Source: Mucilaginibacter rubeus
Lineage (GTDB): Bacteria > Bacteroidota > Bacteroidia > Sphingobacteriales > Sphingobacteriaceae
NCBI RefSeq assembly: GCF_003286415.2
Contig: NZ_CP043450.1
Location: 3,596,001 to 3,660,000 of the forward strand
Direction: 5' to 3'
DNA: 64,000 nucleotides
This document shows, piece after piece, positions 17,735 through 27,143 of this stretch; position 1 is the first letter of the stretch, and every line of letters starts with the position of its first letter. The translations under genes and the position numbers were made by a program. The notes below the pieces were generated by a model. That model searched no databases. It was not told the DNA's origin and saw only the letters and a list, made by a program, of their open reading frames with translations.

Positions 17735-17769
17735 CAAAAGTAATTACTAATTTAGACTTAATCCAAATT
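17735..17769 (-). promoter_or_regulatory. promoter and overlapping dyad of the porin-imelysin operon
   Basis: On the minus strand a TACTTTTG matches the Bacteroidota -7 element TAnnTTTG (17735-17742). A TTTG sits 21 bp upstream as the -33 element (17764-17767). Overlapping the -33 is a dyad AATTTGGA-N5-TCTAAATT (17749-17769), one mismatch from perfect, where a repressor could bind. A Fur/PerR-type regulator is my guess from the gene content. Confidence 0.55.
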
Positions 17770-17910
17770 AAAATCAAATTAGAAGAAAATGTTAAAAACA
17801 GGGCAAAAATTTGCTGTTTCGCAACAAGCAAAAGCATGTTTCGGCCTAAATGTTAACGCAAAACGGAATCAGAAAAATTCAGAATGATTAAAGAGCTGTC
17901 AATATGGCAA

Positions 17911-18594
17911 TTAATCGCGCCACAAATAAGGGAAGAGTAGCAATGCGGTGGCTATTACAATAGCATTGATAGCGCACAAAACGCCAATGTTTCCGTAAAA
18001 GAAGCTTCGGTCTACCCCATCCATCGCGCTTTTGCTCAACTTGATAAGCACCAGTATCACAGGAATAATAACCGGGAAACTCAAGATAGCCATAAGCGTA
18101 CCGTTATTACCCGCTTTAGACGCAATGGCCGAGATCATAGTAAAAACGGTTGAAAAACTAACGCTTCCTATCAGCACCGCCAGGAAGTAATAAAGCAGAT
18201 CACCAATAGTATTAGGGAAAAACACCTTGTATATCACTAAAGCCAATGTGCTCAACAAAGCCATCAGCAAAATGTTATAGATGGTTTTCGATAGGATAAT
18301 AGCCTGCGGACTTGCTATGGAATAATAATAAAGCAACCTGCTTTTACTCTCCTGCAGAAAGCTTTTGGCAATCGCGTTTACCGACGCAAACAGCATAATA
18401 ATCCAGAACAATACGTTCCAAACTATAGGATAGCCGCTGCTATTGGAAAAACCCGGATTTAAATTAAGGGAGATATAACAAACAAAAACTGTTGAAACCA
18501 CATATAGCAAAACGCCATTAAAAGCATATTTTGATCGCCATTCGAGCAAAATTTCCTTTTTTAGCAGATACCAGGTTTCGTTAGCAAGTTTCAT
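17911..18594 (-). CDS. ccmB: CcmB haem exporter membrane subunit
   Basis: Membrane protein of 227 aa with six spans. The N-terminus has the CcmB look (LLKKEILLEWRSKYAFNGVLLY), with SFLQESKSRLLYYYSIASP after span two. CcmB forms the CcmABC complex that releases holo-CcmE. The expected next gene ccmC lies 6.2 kb downstream on the same strand, after the DHOR operon. No ccmA is seen. The upstream gene is a divergent alkyltransferase. Confidence 0.88.
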   Translation of the reverse strand: MKLANETWYLLKKEILLEWRSKYAFNGVLLYVVSTVFVCYISLNLNPGFSNSSGYPIVWNVLFWIIMLFASVNAIAKSFLQESKSRLLYYYSIASPQAIILSKTIYNILLMALLSTLALVIYKVFFPNTIGDLLYYFLAVLIGSVSFSTVFTMISAIASKAGNNGTLMAILSFPVIIPVILVLIKLSKSAMDGVDRSFFYGNIGVLCAINAIVIATALLLFPYLWRD

Positions 18595-18688
18595 GACCGC
18601 AAATGTAATAATTACCCGCGAGTGACGGCGGGCATTTGACAGGCTAAAAAAATTAGCTTAATTTTGATATAGAATATACCAGTTACCC

Positions 18689-19174
18689 ATGCCCATAGCT
18701 TATTTCCGCACACCAGTTGGCATTGCCCGTATTACCGAAGAAGATGGATTCATTGCATCAGTATCCATAAGGGATGAGGAATATGATATTGAGCCTGCTC
18801 CTACCGGATTGCTGCAAACAGCTATCGACCAGTTGAACGAATACTTTGCAGGAACACGCAAAGATTTTACCTTCCCGATAAAACAGCAAGGCAGTGATTT
18901 TCAGCAACAGGTTTGGGACGAGTTATTACGCATTCCTTATGGTACAACCATTACTTACGCGCAGCAATCCAATCAAATGAATAATCCGCTGGCTATACGG
19001 GCAATAGCATCTGCCAATGGCCGCAATCACCTATGGGTGGTTGTTCCCTGCCACCGGGTAATAGGTTCAGATGGCAGCCTTACCGGGTATGCCGGTGGCG
19101 TATGGCGCAAAAAATGGCTGCTTGAACATGAGGCTAAAGTATCAGGTGTTGGGCAAACCAAACTTGATTTTTAA
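18689..19174 (+). CDS. ogt: methylated-DNA-[protein]-cysteine S-methyltransferase
   Basis: Suicide DNA repair protein that moves the alkyl group from O6-alkylguanine to its own cysteine. The active site PCHRVIG is present (VVPCHRVIG near residues 119-127), preceded by the DNA-binding helix region with PYGTTITYAQ. The length of 161 aa is typical of Ogt-type enzymes without the Ada regulatory domain. The last 4 bp overlap the end of the convergent hybrid kinase gene. Confidence 0.95.
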   Translation: MPIAYFRTPVGIARITEEDGFIASVSIRDEEYDIEPAPTGLLQTAIDQLNEYFAGTRKDFTFPIKQQGSDFQQQVWDELLRIPYGTTITYAQQSNQMNNPLAIRAIASANGRNHLWVVVPCHRVIGSDGSLTGYAGGVWRKKWLLEHEAKVSGVGQTKLDF

Positions 19175-21099
19175 GCGTCGACCCTTAACAATCTCGATAT
19201 TTTTTCATGCAGCTGATATGGCTGAAATGGTTTTGAAAGCACATCGTTCATTCCTGCAGATAAGGCTTCCTGCTGTTCGTGATCATAACTCGCTGCAGAT
19301 AGCGATATGATGGGTATGCTCCGTTTAGGCTCCTCAAAATCAACCCGAATGGTTTTGGCTGCCTGATAACCATTCATTTCGGGCATGTGGGTATCCATCA
19401 AAATAATATCGTAATCTTTGTTGTTAAGCTTTTCAATAACCTTACGGCCATTATCCACCATTTCTACCTCTACATTCCAGTCCTTCAATATCTTAGAAAG
19501 CATAAACTGATTCACCATATTATCTTCGGCCACCAATACCCGCACATTATTGAAAGGCGGCAATACTTTATCAGTTTTTGGGGTTTGCTTGTCTTTAGGT
19601 TTCAGGCTTATGGTATACCAGTTTACAAAGTTAAAAGTGCTGCCTCTGCCTACCTGGCTGCTTACCGTAAGTTCGCCCCCTTTTAATTCGGCAAGTTTTT
19701 TAACTATGGTGAGTCCCAAACCGGTACCGCCATATTTACTTACCGTGTCTTCCTCGGCCTGCTCAAACGATTCAAAGATCCGGTTAAGCCTGTCGGCCGG
19801 TATCCCGATACCCGTATCCTCAACGCTGAACTTTATTTTTACCTTATCATTATGTTTTTGAAGTACGGTAATCTTAAGCTTCACATATCCCCTTTCGGTA
19901 AACTTAAGGGCATTGCTTAGCAGGTTCATCAGTATCTGGTTCAGACGTAATGAATCCAACATGAGGTATTGCGGTACTTCTTCTTCAATATCAAGCAAAA
20001 ACTCGATGTTATTCTCATCCGCCTTAAACTTAAGCAGGTTGAAAACAGAGTTTACGATATCATAAACGTTGTTTGCAGTACGAACAATGCTAAATTTACC
20101 TGCTTCGATCTTCGAGATATCCAACACATCGTTTATAACTCCTAACAACGATTTAGATGAAGTATCCAGCAGATCAAGCATCCCCTTTTGCTGATCGGTA
20201 AGGCCTGTTTTACGTAAAAGAGAGGTAATACCTATAATCCCATTAACAGGGGTGCGCAATTCGTGGCTCATATTAGCCAAAAAGGTTTCTTTTACCTTTT
20301 TGCTATACTCGGCATTTTCTTTTGATTTGATCAATTGCTCCTGGTAACTCTTTTGCGGAGAAATATCACTGATGTTCAAAAAAATGATCTTGTTCCGGTA
20401 AGATGCGCGGCATTCTATCCAGATCACTCTTTTATCAAAAGTTTCAAACTTAAACTCAAAAATGGCATAACTCAGGTTGTCCTTGATAATCTCACCCAGC
20501 TTTTTACGAAATGCTGCCCGATGATCATCAATAGCCAGGTCAACGATACTTTTACCAACAAGCTCGTCGGGCCTGAACCCCATTATTTTCTCGACAGTTG
20601 GGTTTATATTTACGATGCGAAGACTTTGCGCATCAACCGAGGTAATGATATCGGCCGAGTTTTTTACAACAATGGCATAATCCTGCAGCTCATCATTTTT
20701 CTGCTTGATTTCTGCCTGTGTGCGGGCCAGTTGCACAAACGAATCAACCTTGGCAGATGTAATATAGGGATCAAGCGGCTTATATAAATAATCAACAGCT
20801 CCGGCACCAAAGCCTTTAACGGCATATTTGGCCTCCTTTGAAATAGCTGTAACAAAAATAACAAGGATATCTTTGGTGCGCGGATTTGACTTAAGCATTT
20901 CAACCAGCTCAAAACCATCCATCTCAGGCATTTGAACATCAACCAGCGCGATAGCTATATTGGTTTCCCAGGCTATCTTGAGGGCTTCATTGGGTGATGT
21001 GGTAGAAAACATTTTGATGTCATCCCGCTTAAGCAAAGCCTCAAGAGCGATGATGTTCTCTTCTCTGTCATCAACTATAAGAATATTAACAGGGGTCAT
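19171..21099 (-). CDS. hybrid sensor kinase, REC-PAS-HisKA-HATPase-REC
   Basis: Cytosolic signalling protein of 642 aa. It has an N-terminal receiver (phospho-acceptor Asp54 in LVDVQMPEM, Lys in YKPLD) and a PAS domain at about 145-250. The HisKA H-box has His279 in ANMSHELRTP. A HATPase domain follows with N, G1 and G2 boxes (NLLSNALKF, DTGIGIP, GGTGLGLTI). A C-terminal receiver carries Asp569 in LMDTHMPEM. No membrane segment is seen, so input comes through the receiver and PAS. It is the last gene of the kinase-CheR-CheB-kinase run. Confidence 0.93.
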   Translation of the reverse strand: MTPVNILIVDDREENIIALEALLKRDDIKMFSTTSPNEALKIAWETNIAIALVDVQMPEMDGFELVEMLKSNPRTKDILVIFVTAISKEAKYAVKGFGAGAVDYLYKPLDPYITSAKVDSFVQLARTQAEIKQKNDELQDYAIVVKNSADIITSVDAQSLRIVNINPTVEKIMGFRPDELVGKSIVDLAIDDHRAAFRKKLGEIIKDNLSYAIFEFKFETFDKRVIWIECRASYRNKIIFLNISDISPQKSYQEQLIKSKENAEYSKKVKETFLANMSHELRTPVNGIIGITSLLRKTGLTDQQKGMLDLLDTSSKSLLGVINDVLDISKIEAGKFSIVRTANNVYDIVNSVFNLLKFKADENNIEFLLDIEEEVPQYLMLDSLRLNQILMNLLSNALKFTERGYVKLKITVLQKHNDKVKIKFSVEDTGIGIPADRLNRIFESFEQAEEDTVSKYGGTGLGLTIVKKLAELKGGELTVSSQVGRGSTFNFVNWYTISLKPKDKQTPKTDKVLPPFNNVRVLVAEDNMVNQFMLSKILKDWNVEVEMVDNGRKVIEKLNNKDYDIILMDTHMPEMNGYQAAKTIRVDFEEPKRSIPIISLSAASYDHEQQEALSAGMNDVLSKPFQPYQLHEKISRLLRVDA

Positions 21100-21126
21100 T
21101 TAATATTAATTAGGGGTCGGTGATTG

Positions 21127-21714
21127 TTACGATAGTAAAAGCTTAAAAATCTCATCCTGTGTCAAAATATAGTCGGCTGCTCCCAGGTTAATAGCCGACC
21201 GTGGCATTTCAGGCATTTCTGCGTCAGCGGGCTCCTGCGCTATAGTGAGCGCACCGCTTTCGCGCAATTTCAGCATACCACCTGCGCCGTCCTGGTTGGC
21301 ACCTGAGAGTAATATGGCAGCGCATTTATTGCCATAAACCTCGGCTGCGCTTTCAAAGGTAACATCTATCGATGGCTTTGAATACCAAACCGGCTCCGAA
21401 ACATCTAAACTAAAATATCCCCCGTCCTCAATTAACGTATGGTAATTGGCCGGGGCTATATACATGGTATTCGTTTTAAGAATATCCTTATCTTCAATTT
21501 CGCGCATGTACATACGGCTGTTCTCGGCAAATAGTTTTTCTATTTCGCTGAAAAAATTTTTTTTCCTGTGTATGATAAGGATTACGGTTTTTCCCAGTTT
21601 TTCGGGAAGATCTTTTATGATCCGAAACAAAATTTTGAACGAGCCCGCCGATCCGCCAAATAAAACTATTTGGGCGTCATGCCACCTCTCCAGTAATTTA
21701 TTATCAGGTCCCAA
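21127..21714 (-). CDS. CheB-type methylesterase without receiver
   Basis: The 195-aa protein equals the catalytic half of CheB. The likely triad is Ser22 (GGSAGS), His49 (IIHRKK) and an Asp in the GANQDGAGG segment. It lacks the N-terminal receiver of chemotaxis CheB, so control must come from partners. The start appears to be a TTG inside the end of the CheR gene (11-bp overlap), which implies coupled translation. No chemoreceptor, CheA or CheW is present. A non-chemotaxis target such as the coiled-coil kinase next door is possible. Confidence 0.88.
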   Translation of the reverse strand: MGPDNKLLERWHDAQIVLFGGSAGSFKILFRIIKDLPEKLGKTVILIIHRKKNFFSEIEKLFAENSRMYMREIEDKDILKTNTMYIAPANYHTLIEDGGYFSLDVSEPVWYSKPSIDVTFESAAEVYGNKCAAILLSGANQDGAGGMLKLRESGALTIAQEPADAEMPEMPRSAINLGAADYILTQDEIFKLLLS

Positions 21715-22534
21715 CTTTTTGATAGATATTTTCCTTTTGGTTGATCACCTTAAACTTACTCTTGAACGAATCGGACCGGATAGTTTCTTTGCTGCCAAGA
21801 CACAAATACCCCAGCGGACAAAGGCTTTTATAAAACAGATCCAGGATCCGTTCCTGCAGAAACGTTTCAAAGTAAATAAAAACATTTCGGCAGCTTATCA
21901 TCTGAAACTCATTAAATACGGTATCAGAGATCAAGTTATGTACCGAAAACAACGTATTCTGCTTTAATTCATTGTGTATTGATGCGGCATCATACAAAAT
22001 GGTAAAATGATCGGTGATTGAACCTTTTAAACCAGTATACTGATAGTTTTCGGCATAGCTTTTTATATTACGCAAACTGTAAATACCTTTACGTGCTTCC
22101 CGTAAAACCTCGGTATTAATATCTGTACCGTATATAAACGACTTTTTACCTAAACCGGCCTCGTTTAATAATATGGCCATAGAGTAAACCTCTTCGCCTG
22201 TTGAACAACCCGCACTCCAAATTTTTACATGCTGATAGGTTGAAAGATATGGCACAACCTGCGTGTTAACTGCTTTATAAAACGAGGGATCGCGGAACAT
22301 CTCGGTTACATTAACCGTTATCTCTTCCAAAAAGCCCTGAAAAAAATCCGCATCGTTAATAAGTACATGCTTAAGGTCATAAAACTCAAACTTATTAAGC
22401 AGCATGATGCGGGTTAACCTCCTTTTTAGTGAAGCTTTGGTATAACCCGAAAAATCAAACCCGTGAACTTTTCTTACAATATCAATAAGTTCCTGGACCT
22501 GTGCATTTGATATGATTCCCTGCGCTGTATCCAT
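21704..22534 (-). CDS. CheR-type protein-glutamate methyltransferase
   Basis: The 276-aa SAM-dependent methyltransferase has the CheR N-terminal helical domain (residues 1-75, including SLKRRLTRI) and a C-terminal Rossmann-like domain with SAM motif WSAGCSTGEEVYSMAI. The FRDPSFY and CRNVFIYF segments are typical of the family. There is no TPR or pentapeptide-tether region. It begins 3 bp after the stop of the large hybrid kinase, so it is in one operon with it and CheB. Confidence 0.92.
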   Translation of the reverse strand: MDTAQGIISNAQVQELIDIVRKVHGFDFSGYTKASLKRRLTRIMLLNKFEFYDLKHVLINDADFFQGFLEEITVNVTEMFRDPSFYKAVNTQVVPYLSTYQHVKIWSAGCSTGEEVYSMAILLNEAGLGKKSFIYGTDINTEVLREARKGIYSLRNIKSYAENYQYTGLKGSITDHFTILYDAASIHNELKQNTLFSVHNLISDTVFNEFQMISCRNVFIYFETFLQERILDLFYKSLCPLGYLCLGSKETIRSDSFKSKFKVINQKENIYQKVGT

Positions 22535-22536
22535 AA

Positions 22537-25500
22537 TTAACTTTCAAGCCACAACTGCATCAACGAAATCAGCCTGTCCATATCAACCGGTTTGGTGATA
22601 TAGTCGTTGGCGCCGGCCGCTATACATTTTTCGCGGTCGTCTTTCATTGCTTTTGCAGTTAATGCTATTACGGGCAACTTAGCCCATTTGTTTTGCTTAC
22701 GGATATGCCTTGTGGCCTCATAGCCATCCATTTTAGGCATCATGATATCCATAAGCACAATATCTATATCTTTTATTTCCTCAAGCTTGGTTATAGCTTC
22801 TTCCCCATCGTTCGCAATCTCTACGTTCAGGTCATAACTTTGCAGGGCACTACTCAATGCGAAAATATTGCGCATATCATCATCTACAATAAGCACTTTT
22901 TTGCCTTTAATGGCATCCTTGCTCTTGGTTATAATCTTAGGCTTAGCCGGAACTGCCGACGATACTTGTTGTGGCTGCGTATTTGAGCTCTCGCTAATTT
23001 TGTTCAGGAACAGGTTAACCTCGTCAATCAGCCTATCGGATGATTTGTTGGTTTTAACCACCATGGCATTTGCATAGTGCATCAGCCTGTTAACCGATGT
23101 TTTATCAAGCTCCATAGCAGTGTTGATAATAACCGGCAATGAAACAAAACGGTCAACCTCTTTGATCTTATCCAGCAAATCCAAACCTGAAATATCAGGC
23201 AGGTTAAGATCAAGGATCACGCACTGATACTCATTTTCATGCAGCATCCTGAATGCCGATTCGCCGTCAAATGCCTGATCAACGGTGATACCCTGGCTTT
23301 GCATCAGGTCTTTCAGGGCCTGGCTCTGGGCCTTGTGATCTTCAACCAGCAGGATCTGTTTAAACCTGGTACCACTTTGTACCATGATATCGGCAAAAAG
23401 TTTATCCAGTGTTTCGGTATTGATCGGCTTCTTCATGAAGTTAATAGCACCTTCCCTGCGCACACGGTTTGCAGCAGCATCTCCCGCCGACATCAGGTGG
23501 ACAGGGATGTGCATCGTATCCTCATCGTTCTTTAGCTCCTTCAAAATCTGCCAGCCATCTTTACCCGGCAGCATGATATCCAGTATTACCGCATCCGGTT
23601 TTGTTTCTTTAACAATTTCAACCGCGCGGGTACCTTCATAAACCATTACCGATTTATAACCATGATCGCGGGCATAATCCTGTAATATGTTGGCAAAGTT
23701 TTTATCATCCTCAACAATTACTACTAAAGGCTCTCTGCCTGGTTCCCGTTGTGCGGCTTTAACCGGCGCTAAAAATTCGGCTGTGGCTTTAAAGGTTTCG
23801 GCTGTTGGCAATATTACATCCTCAACTGTAGCTACCAGCTTAGCCTGGTAAGGTACTGTAAGTACAAACTCGCTGCCAATGCCCGGTTCACTGCTCAGGC
23901 TTATGCTGCCGCCCAAAAGGTAAGCAAGTTCACGGCTTATCGATAAACCTAAGCCCGTGCCGCCATATTTACGGCTTGTTGAACCGTCGGCCTGTTGAAA
24001 TGCTTCGAAAATAACTTTCTGTTTCTCGGCAGGGATCCCGATGCCAGAGTCTTTTATAGCAAAGCTCACAGTTTTATCTTTTGCACCCGGCCTTACATTA
24101 ATTGAGATCGAACCATTCTCGCCGGTAAATTTAAACGCGTTGCTCAACAGGTTTTTGATCACCTGCTCAATACGTACCTTATCGGTAAATATGGTTTGCG
24201 GCAGTTCTTTGCTTATGTTAGTTGTATAATGTATCTTTTTGTTGCTGGCTACTTCGGCAAACAGCATTTCCATATCGCCAACAATATCGCTTACCTTAAT
24301 ATCCTCATTCTGCATATCCAGTTTGCCCGATTCAATTTTTGAAAGGTCGAGGATATCATTGATCAAGGTTAACAGGTCGTTACCCGCGTTGAAGATCACG
24401 CTGGCGTATTTGATCTGATCTTCAGACAGGTTTGCCGGCTTATTATCTTTCAGGATTCGCGCCAATACCAGGATACTGTTAAGCGGTGTACGCAGCTCAT
24501 GGCTCATGTTGGCCAAAAACTCCGATTTATATTTACCCGTAGTTTCAAGCTCATCAACTTTAAGGTTGATAGCCTGGCGGGCTTCTTCAATAGCCTGGTT
24601 CTTTTCTTCTAATAGGCTGGCTTTTTCTTCCAGTTCGGCATTAGTGGTACGCAATTCTTCCTGCTGCACGCGGAGTTCCTCTTCCGAGGCTTGTAACTCT
24701 TCTGTTTTTTGAACCAGTTCTTCGTTGGTAACACGCAGCTCTTCCTGTTGTGCTTCCAGTTCTTCGGCCTGCTGTTGGGTTTCTTCATACAGGTCGTGCA
24801 TGATGGTGCGGGCCTGAGAAGTGTTAACTGCTATACCAATGTCATTAGCGATAGCTAAAAGGTATTCAGATTTATTTTTCGAGATCCCTTCATTAAAAGC
24901 AACCTCCATTACACCTTTAAGCTTTTTATCAAAAAAGAAAGGTATGATAAATGATTCGGCCAGTTCAGTTTTTAATACCGATGATGAAAGTTCCAGCTTG
25001 TCGTTCACTTTACCTTTTACAACCACGGCTTTACCATCTTTAGCTACCTGACCAAGCCAGCCTTCGGCCATTTGCACCGATTTCTTAACAAAATCAGGAT
25101 TATGAAAAGCGTACGAAGCATAAAGTTCAAGCTTATCATTTGCCTCATTATACAGGTAAAATGTACCCGCCGCAGCATTGGTGTATGCAGCTACTTCAGA
25201 TAAAATATTATTCGACAATTCCTTTTCAACCTGCTGACCCTGCATTTTCTCATTCAGCTGACCGGTGCCGGTAAGCAGCCAGTTTTTAGCTTCATTATCG
25301 GCAAGTACTTTACCAAGTTCAATATTGGCAACCCTTATCTCTTCTTCAATTTTCTTTTGCTGGTCAAACGTTTTTTGAATGTAGAAAAACAATACCAGTA
25401 TGATGATCAGGAAAATGATGGAACCGCAAATAATGATAATGATAGCTGAATTTGAAGCTTTTTCGGAGCTGTTTTTACGATTTTGTAAAAAGCTGCTCTC

Positions 25501-25992
25501 CGAATACTTCATACGGGCTACTATAGCCCTGATCATATCCATGTTTTCCTTGCCATTCAAAAACATGTTATTCTGCACCATGAAGTCCAAACTTTTGGCT
25601 TCGCGGGTATCAATATCATTCTTAAGAATAATCCGTTGGGCAGCTACCAACGATGTTAATGAATCGATACGTGTTTGCTGTACCAGATTATCTTTAGTGA
25701 GGTCTCTCAATTCCTGCAGATCAACACCAATCCTGGGAAGCGCCTCATTGTATGGATCAAGAAACACCTTTTTATTAGTTGCTCCATAGCCACGCACTCC
25801 TGTTTCCGCATCAATCAAATGCTGCAACAAGTTATTTGAAGAGCGTATAACATTTTGGGTATGATCAACCCAAACGTTGTCTTCCTCAAATTGATGGATA
25901 CTGGTATATGATAAAACACCAACTACTAATACAAGGATGATGGAAACAACAAAGCCCGCTAAAACCTGCTGGCGAAAAGAGAACTTTAACAT
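22537..25992 (-). CDS. CHASE3-GAF hybrid kinase with three receivers
   Basis: Membrane sensor kinase of 1151 aa. It has TM1 (about 10-29), a periplasmic CHASE3 sensor (about 35-175), TM2 (about 183-206) and a GAF domain (about 250-395). A long Glu/Gln-rich coiled coil (about 405-490) leads to HisKA (NMSHELRTPL) and HATPase (NLLSNAFKF, DSGIGIP, GGTGLGLSI). Three receivers follow (acceptor Asp in LDIMLPG, LDLNLPD and MDIMMPKM). The coiled coil rich in Glu/Gln looks like a receptor methylation helix, which fits the CheR/CheB genes just downstream. Environmental or stress sensing is inferred. Confidence 0.93.
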   Translation of the reverse strand: MLKFSFRQQVLAGFVVSIILVLVVGVLSYTSIHQFEEDNVWVDHTQNVIRSSNNLLQHLIDAETGVRGYGATNKKVFLDPYNEALPRIGVDLQELRDLTKDNLVQQTRIDSLTSLVAAQRIILKNDIDTREAKSLDFMVQNNMFLNGKENMDMIRAIVARMKYSESSFLQNRKNSSEKASNSAIIIIICGSIIFLIIILVLFFYIQKTFDQQKKIEEEIRVANIELGKVLADNEAKNWLLTGTGQLNEKMQGQQVEKELSNNILSEVAAYTNAAAGTFYLYNEANDKLELYASYAFHNPDFVKKSVQMAEGWLGQVAKDGKAVVVKGKVNDKLELSSSVLKTELAESFIIPFFFDKKLKGVMEVAFNEGISKNKSEYLLAIANDIGIAVNTSQARTIMHDLYEETQQQAEELEAQQEELRVTNEELVQKTEELQASEEELRVQQEELRTTNAELEEKASLLEEKNQAIEEARQAINLKVDELETTGKYKSEFLANMSHELRTPLNSILVLARILKDNKPANLSEDQIKYASVIFNAGNDLLTLINDILDLSKIESGKLDMQNEDIKVSDIVGDMEMLFAEVASNKKIHYTTNISKELPQTIFTDKVRIEQVIKNLLSNAFKFTGENGSISINVRPGAKDKTVSFAIKDSGIGIPAEKQKVIFEAFQQADGSTSRKYGGTGLGLSISRELAYLLGGSISLSSEPGIGSEFVLTVPYQAKLVATVEDVILPTAETFKATAEFLAPVKAAQREPGREPLVVIVEDDKNFANILQDYARDHGYKSVMVYEGTRAVEIVKETKPDAVILDIMLPGKDGWQILKELKNDEDTMHIPVHLMSAGDAAANRVRREGAINFMKKPINTETLDKLFADIMVQSGTRFKQILLVEDHKAQSQALKDLMQSQGITVDQAFDGESAFRMLHENEYQCVILDLNLPDISGLDLLDKIKEVDRFVSLPVIINTAMELDKTSVNRLMHYANAMVVKTNKSSDRLIDEVNLFLNKISESSNTQPQQVSSAVPAKPKIITKSKDAIKGKKVLIVDDDMRNIFALSSALQSYDLNVEIANDGEEAITKLEEIKDIDIVLMDIMMPKMDGYEATRHIRKQNKWAKLPVIALTAKAMKDDREKCIAAGANDYITKPVDMDRLISLMQLWLES

Positions 25993-26028
25993 TCGGTATT
26001 CGTATTAATCTGAATTACAAATATGTTT

Positions 26029-26063
26029 AAAAAAGCTGTAATGTAAAAGTTACAGCTTTTTTT
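26029..26063 (-). terminator. intrinsic terminator of the gldC operon
   Basis: Stem of 11 bp (AAAAGCTGTAA pairing with TTACAGCTTTT) around an 8-nt loop. On the minus strand the stem runs into TTTTTT. It starts about 17 bp past the stop of the four-span membrane protein and lies just before the kinase promoter region. Confidence 0.8.
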
Positions 26064-26079
26064 AAACGGGATGGGAATA

Positions 26080-26517
26080 TTAATTAGCTGTAGCAGTATC
26101 GGCAGCGGCAGGTATAAACGTTTTTGGCTTACCACTTAAAGCACCAATTAATGCCAAAACCGGGCCGGCAAACATTACGTACCAACCCCATTGAAATTTA
26201 AGCTGACTGGTTAAAAACTTGTTGATACCCTTAAACGGAATAAAACTAAAAGCCGAATTTACTTTCATAATAGCTGCGCCAAGTAGCAATACAACAAGTG
26301 CTACTGATAGCCAGGCAGCTACACGCATGATCTTAGCCTGGTTAAGGAATGAAACAATGATACCAATAACGGCTACCAGTAAAAGCACCAGGCCATAAGG
26401 CTGATTAAGCTTATAAATATTCCAACTGGTTACATGGAATACCCGCAACAGCGGACAATAGGTTGCCGCAAATAGCAGGGCAAAGCCTACAAATGATAAA
26501 ATTGAGCTAAGGCGCAT
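26080..26517 (-). CDS. four-span membrane protein of unknown function
   Basis: The product is 145 aa with four hydrophobic segments and short loops, ending in an Ala-rich tail (PAAADTATAN). I choose the ATG at 26517. An earlier frame opening adds a 20-residue basic stretch and would overlap gldC by 50 bp. With this start the gene follows gldC by 10 bp. No family is recognised. It is the last gene of the helicase-gldC transcript. Confidence 0.75.
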   Translation of the reverse strand: MRLSSILSFVGFALLFAATYCPLLRVFHVTSWNIYKLNQPYGLVLLLVAVIGIIVSFLNQAKIMRVAAWLSVALVVLLLGAAIMKVNSAFSFIPFKGINKFLTSQLKFQWGWYVMFAGPVLALIGALSGKPKTFIPAAADTATAN

Positions 26518-26527
26518 ATTTAGGTTG

Positions 26528-26860
26528 TTATTTTTGTGTGATTTCCATTTTGTCGGCAAAGTGGGCACAATAGTCACGCAGGTCCTCTACGATGTTTTTT
26601 TCGCCGGTTGCGCGTAAAAAACTGTCGCCCATGGTTTGCAGGGTTTCGTAGAAAAAGCGTTTCATTTCATCAACAGGCATATCCTTTGTCCATAGGTCGA
26701 TACGCAGAGTGTTTTTATAGCTCTGATCCCACAGGGCAAGCATCATTGACTTTACAGGCAATGCTTCTTTATTGGTTGAATCGGTTGATTCCCAAAGGAT
26801 ATGTTCAGGAACGTTATTGTCATCAAGCGTAACTGTAAGCTTTATTTCAGCGGTTTTCAT
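26528..26860 (-). CDS. gldC: gliding motility protein GldC
   Basis: The 110-aa soluble protein of the GldC family shows EIKLTVTLDDNNVPEHILWE, then KSMMLALWDQSYKNTLRIDLWTKDMPVDEMKRFFYETL. GldC supports gliding/type IX secretion in Flavobacterium, where it acts alongside GldB. It also occurs in non-gliding Bacteroidota. It sits between two small membrane proteins and downstream of a DEAD-box helicase, with 8- and 10-bp gaps to its neighbours. No other gld genes are in the window. Confidence 0.92.
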   Translation of the reverse strand: MKTAEIKLTVTLDDNNVPEHILWESTDSTNKEALPVKSMMLALWDQSYKNTLRIDLWTKDMPVDEMKRFFYETLQTMGDSFLRATGEKNIVEDLRDYCAHFADKMEITQK

Positions 26861-26868
26861 TTCAAATT

Positions 26869-27135
26869 TTATTTAACAAGTAAGAATATAATTATAACCA
26901 GGACAATGAAGAATGTTTCCACCATCCATATTTTTTTGGTTTCGATAAAAAAGTTGCGGAACATGATGTCGATCACAAAAACCACAAAGGCAAACAATAA
27001 AAAGATCCAGCCAATGGTGCCTCCCCAATGTTCAAGCGGTTTTCCGGCTAAACCTGCTCCATAAATAAAAACATAGGCTGCCACCGCTACCAAAAACGCG
27101 GTAAAAAAGTTTAAAGGGGTAAATCTGAATTTCAT
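26869..27135 (-). CDS. small membrane protein of unknown function
   Basis: The 88-aa protein has three hydrophobic segments (about residues 10-27, 39-58, 69-86) and little else. It starts 8 bp after the DEAD-box helicase stop and ends 8 bp before gldC, so it is surely in that operon. No family is recognised. Confidence 0.75.
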   Translation of the reverse strand: MKFRFTPLNFFTAFLVAVAAYVFIYGAGLAGKPLEHWGGTIGWIFLLFAFVVFVIDIMFRNFFIETKKIWMVETFFIVLVIIIFLLVK

Positions 27136-27143
27136 TGATGGGC

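Noticed and set aside
20335..20787. 150-codon plus frame opposite the hybrid kinase
   Set aside because: Antisense shadow of a strongly conserved kinase domain.
21446..21967. 173-codon plus frame opposite cheB/cheR
   Set aside because: Antisense shadow; both sense genes have clear motifs.
26080..27135. gldC cluster as a new gliding operon
   Set aside because: Only gldC is recognisable; the other two small membrane proteins have no evidence of a gliding role beyond position.
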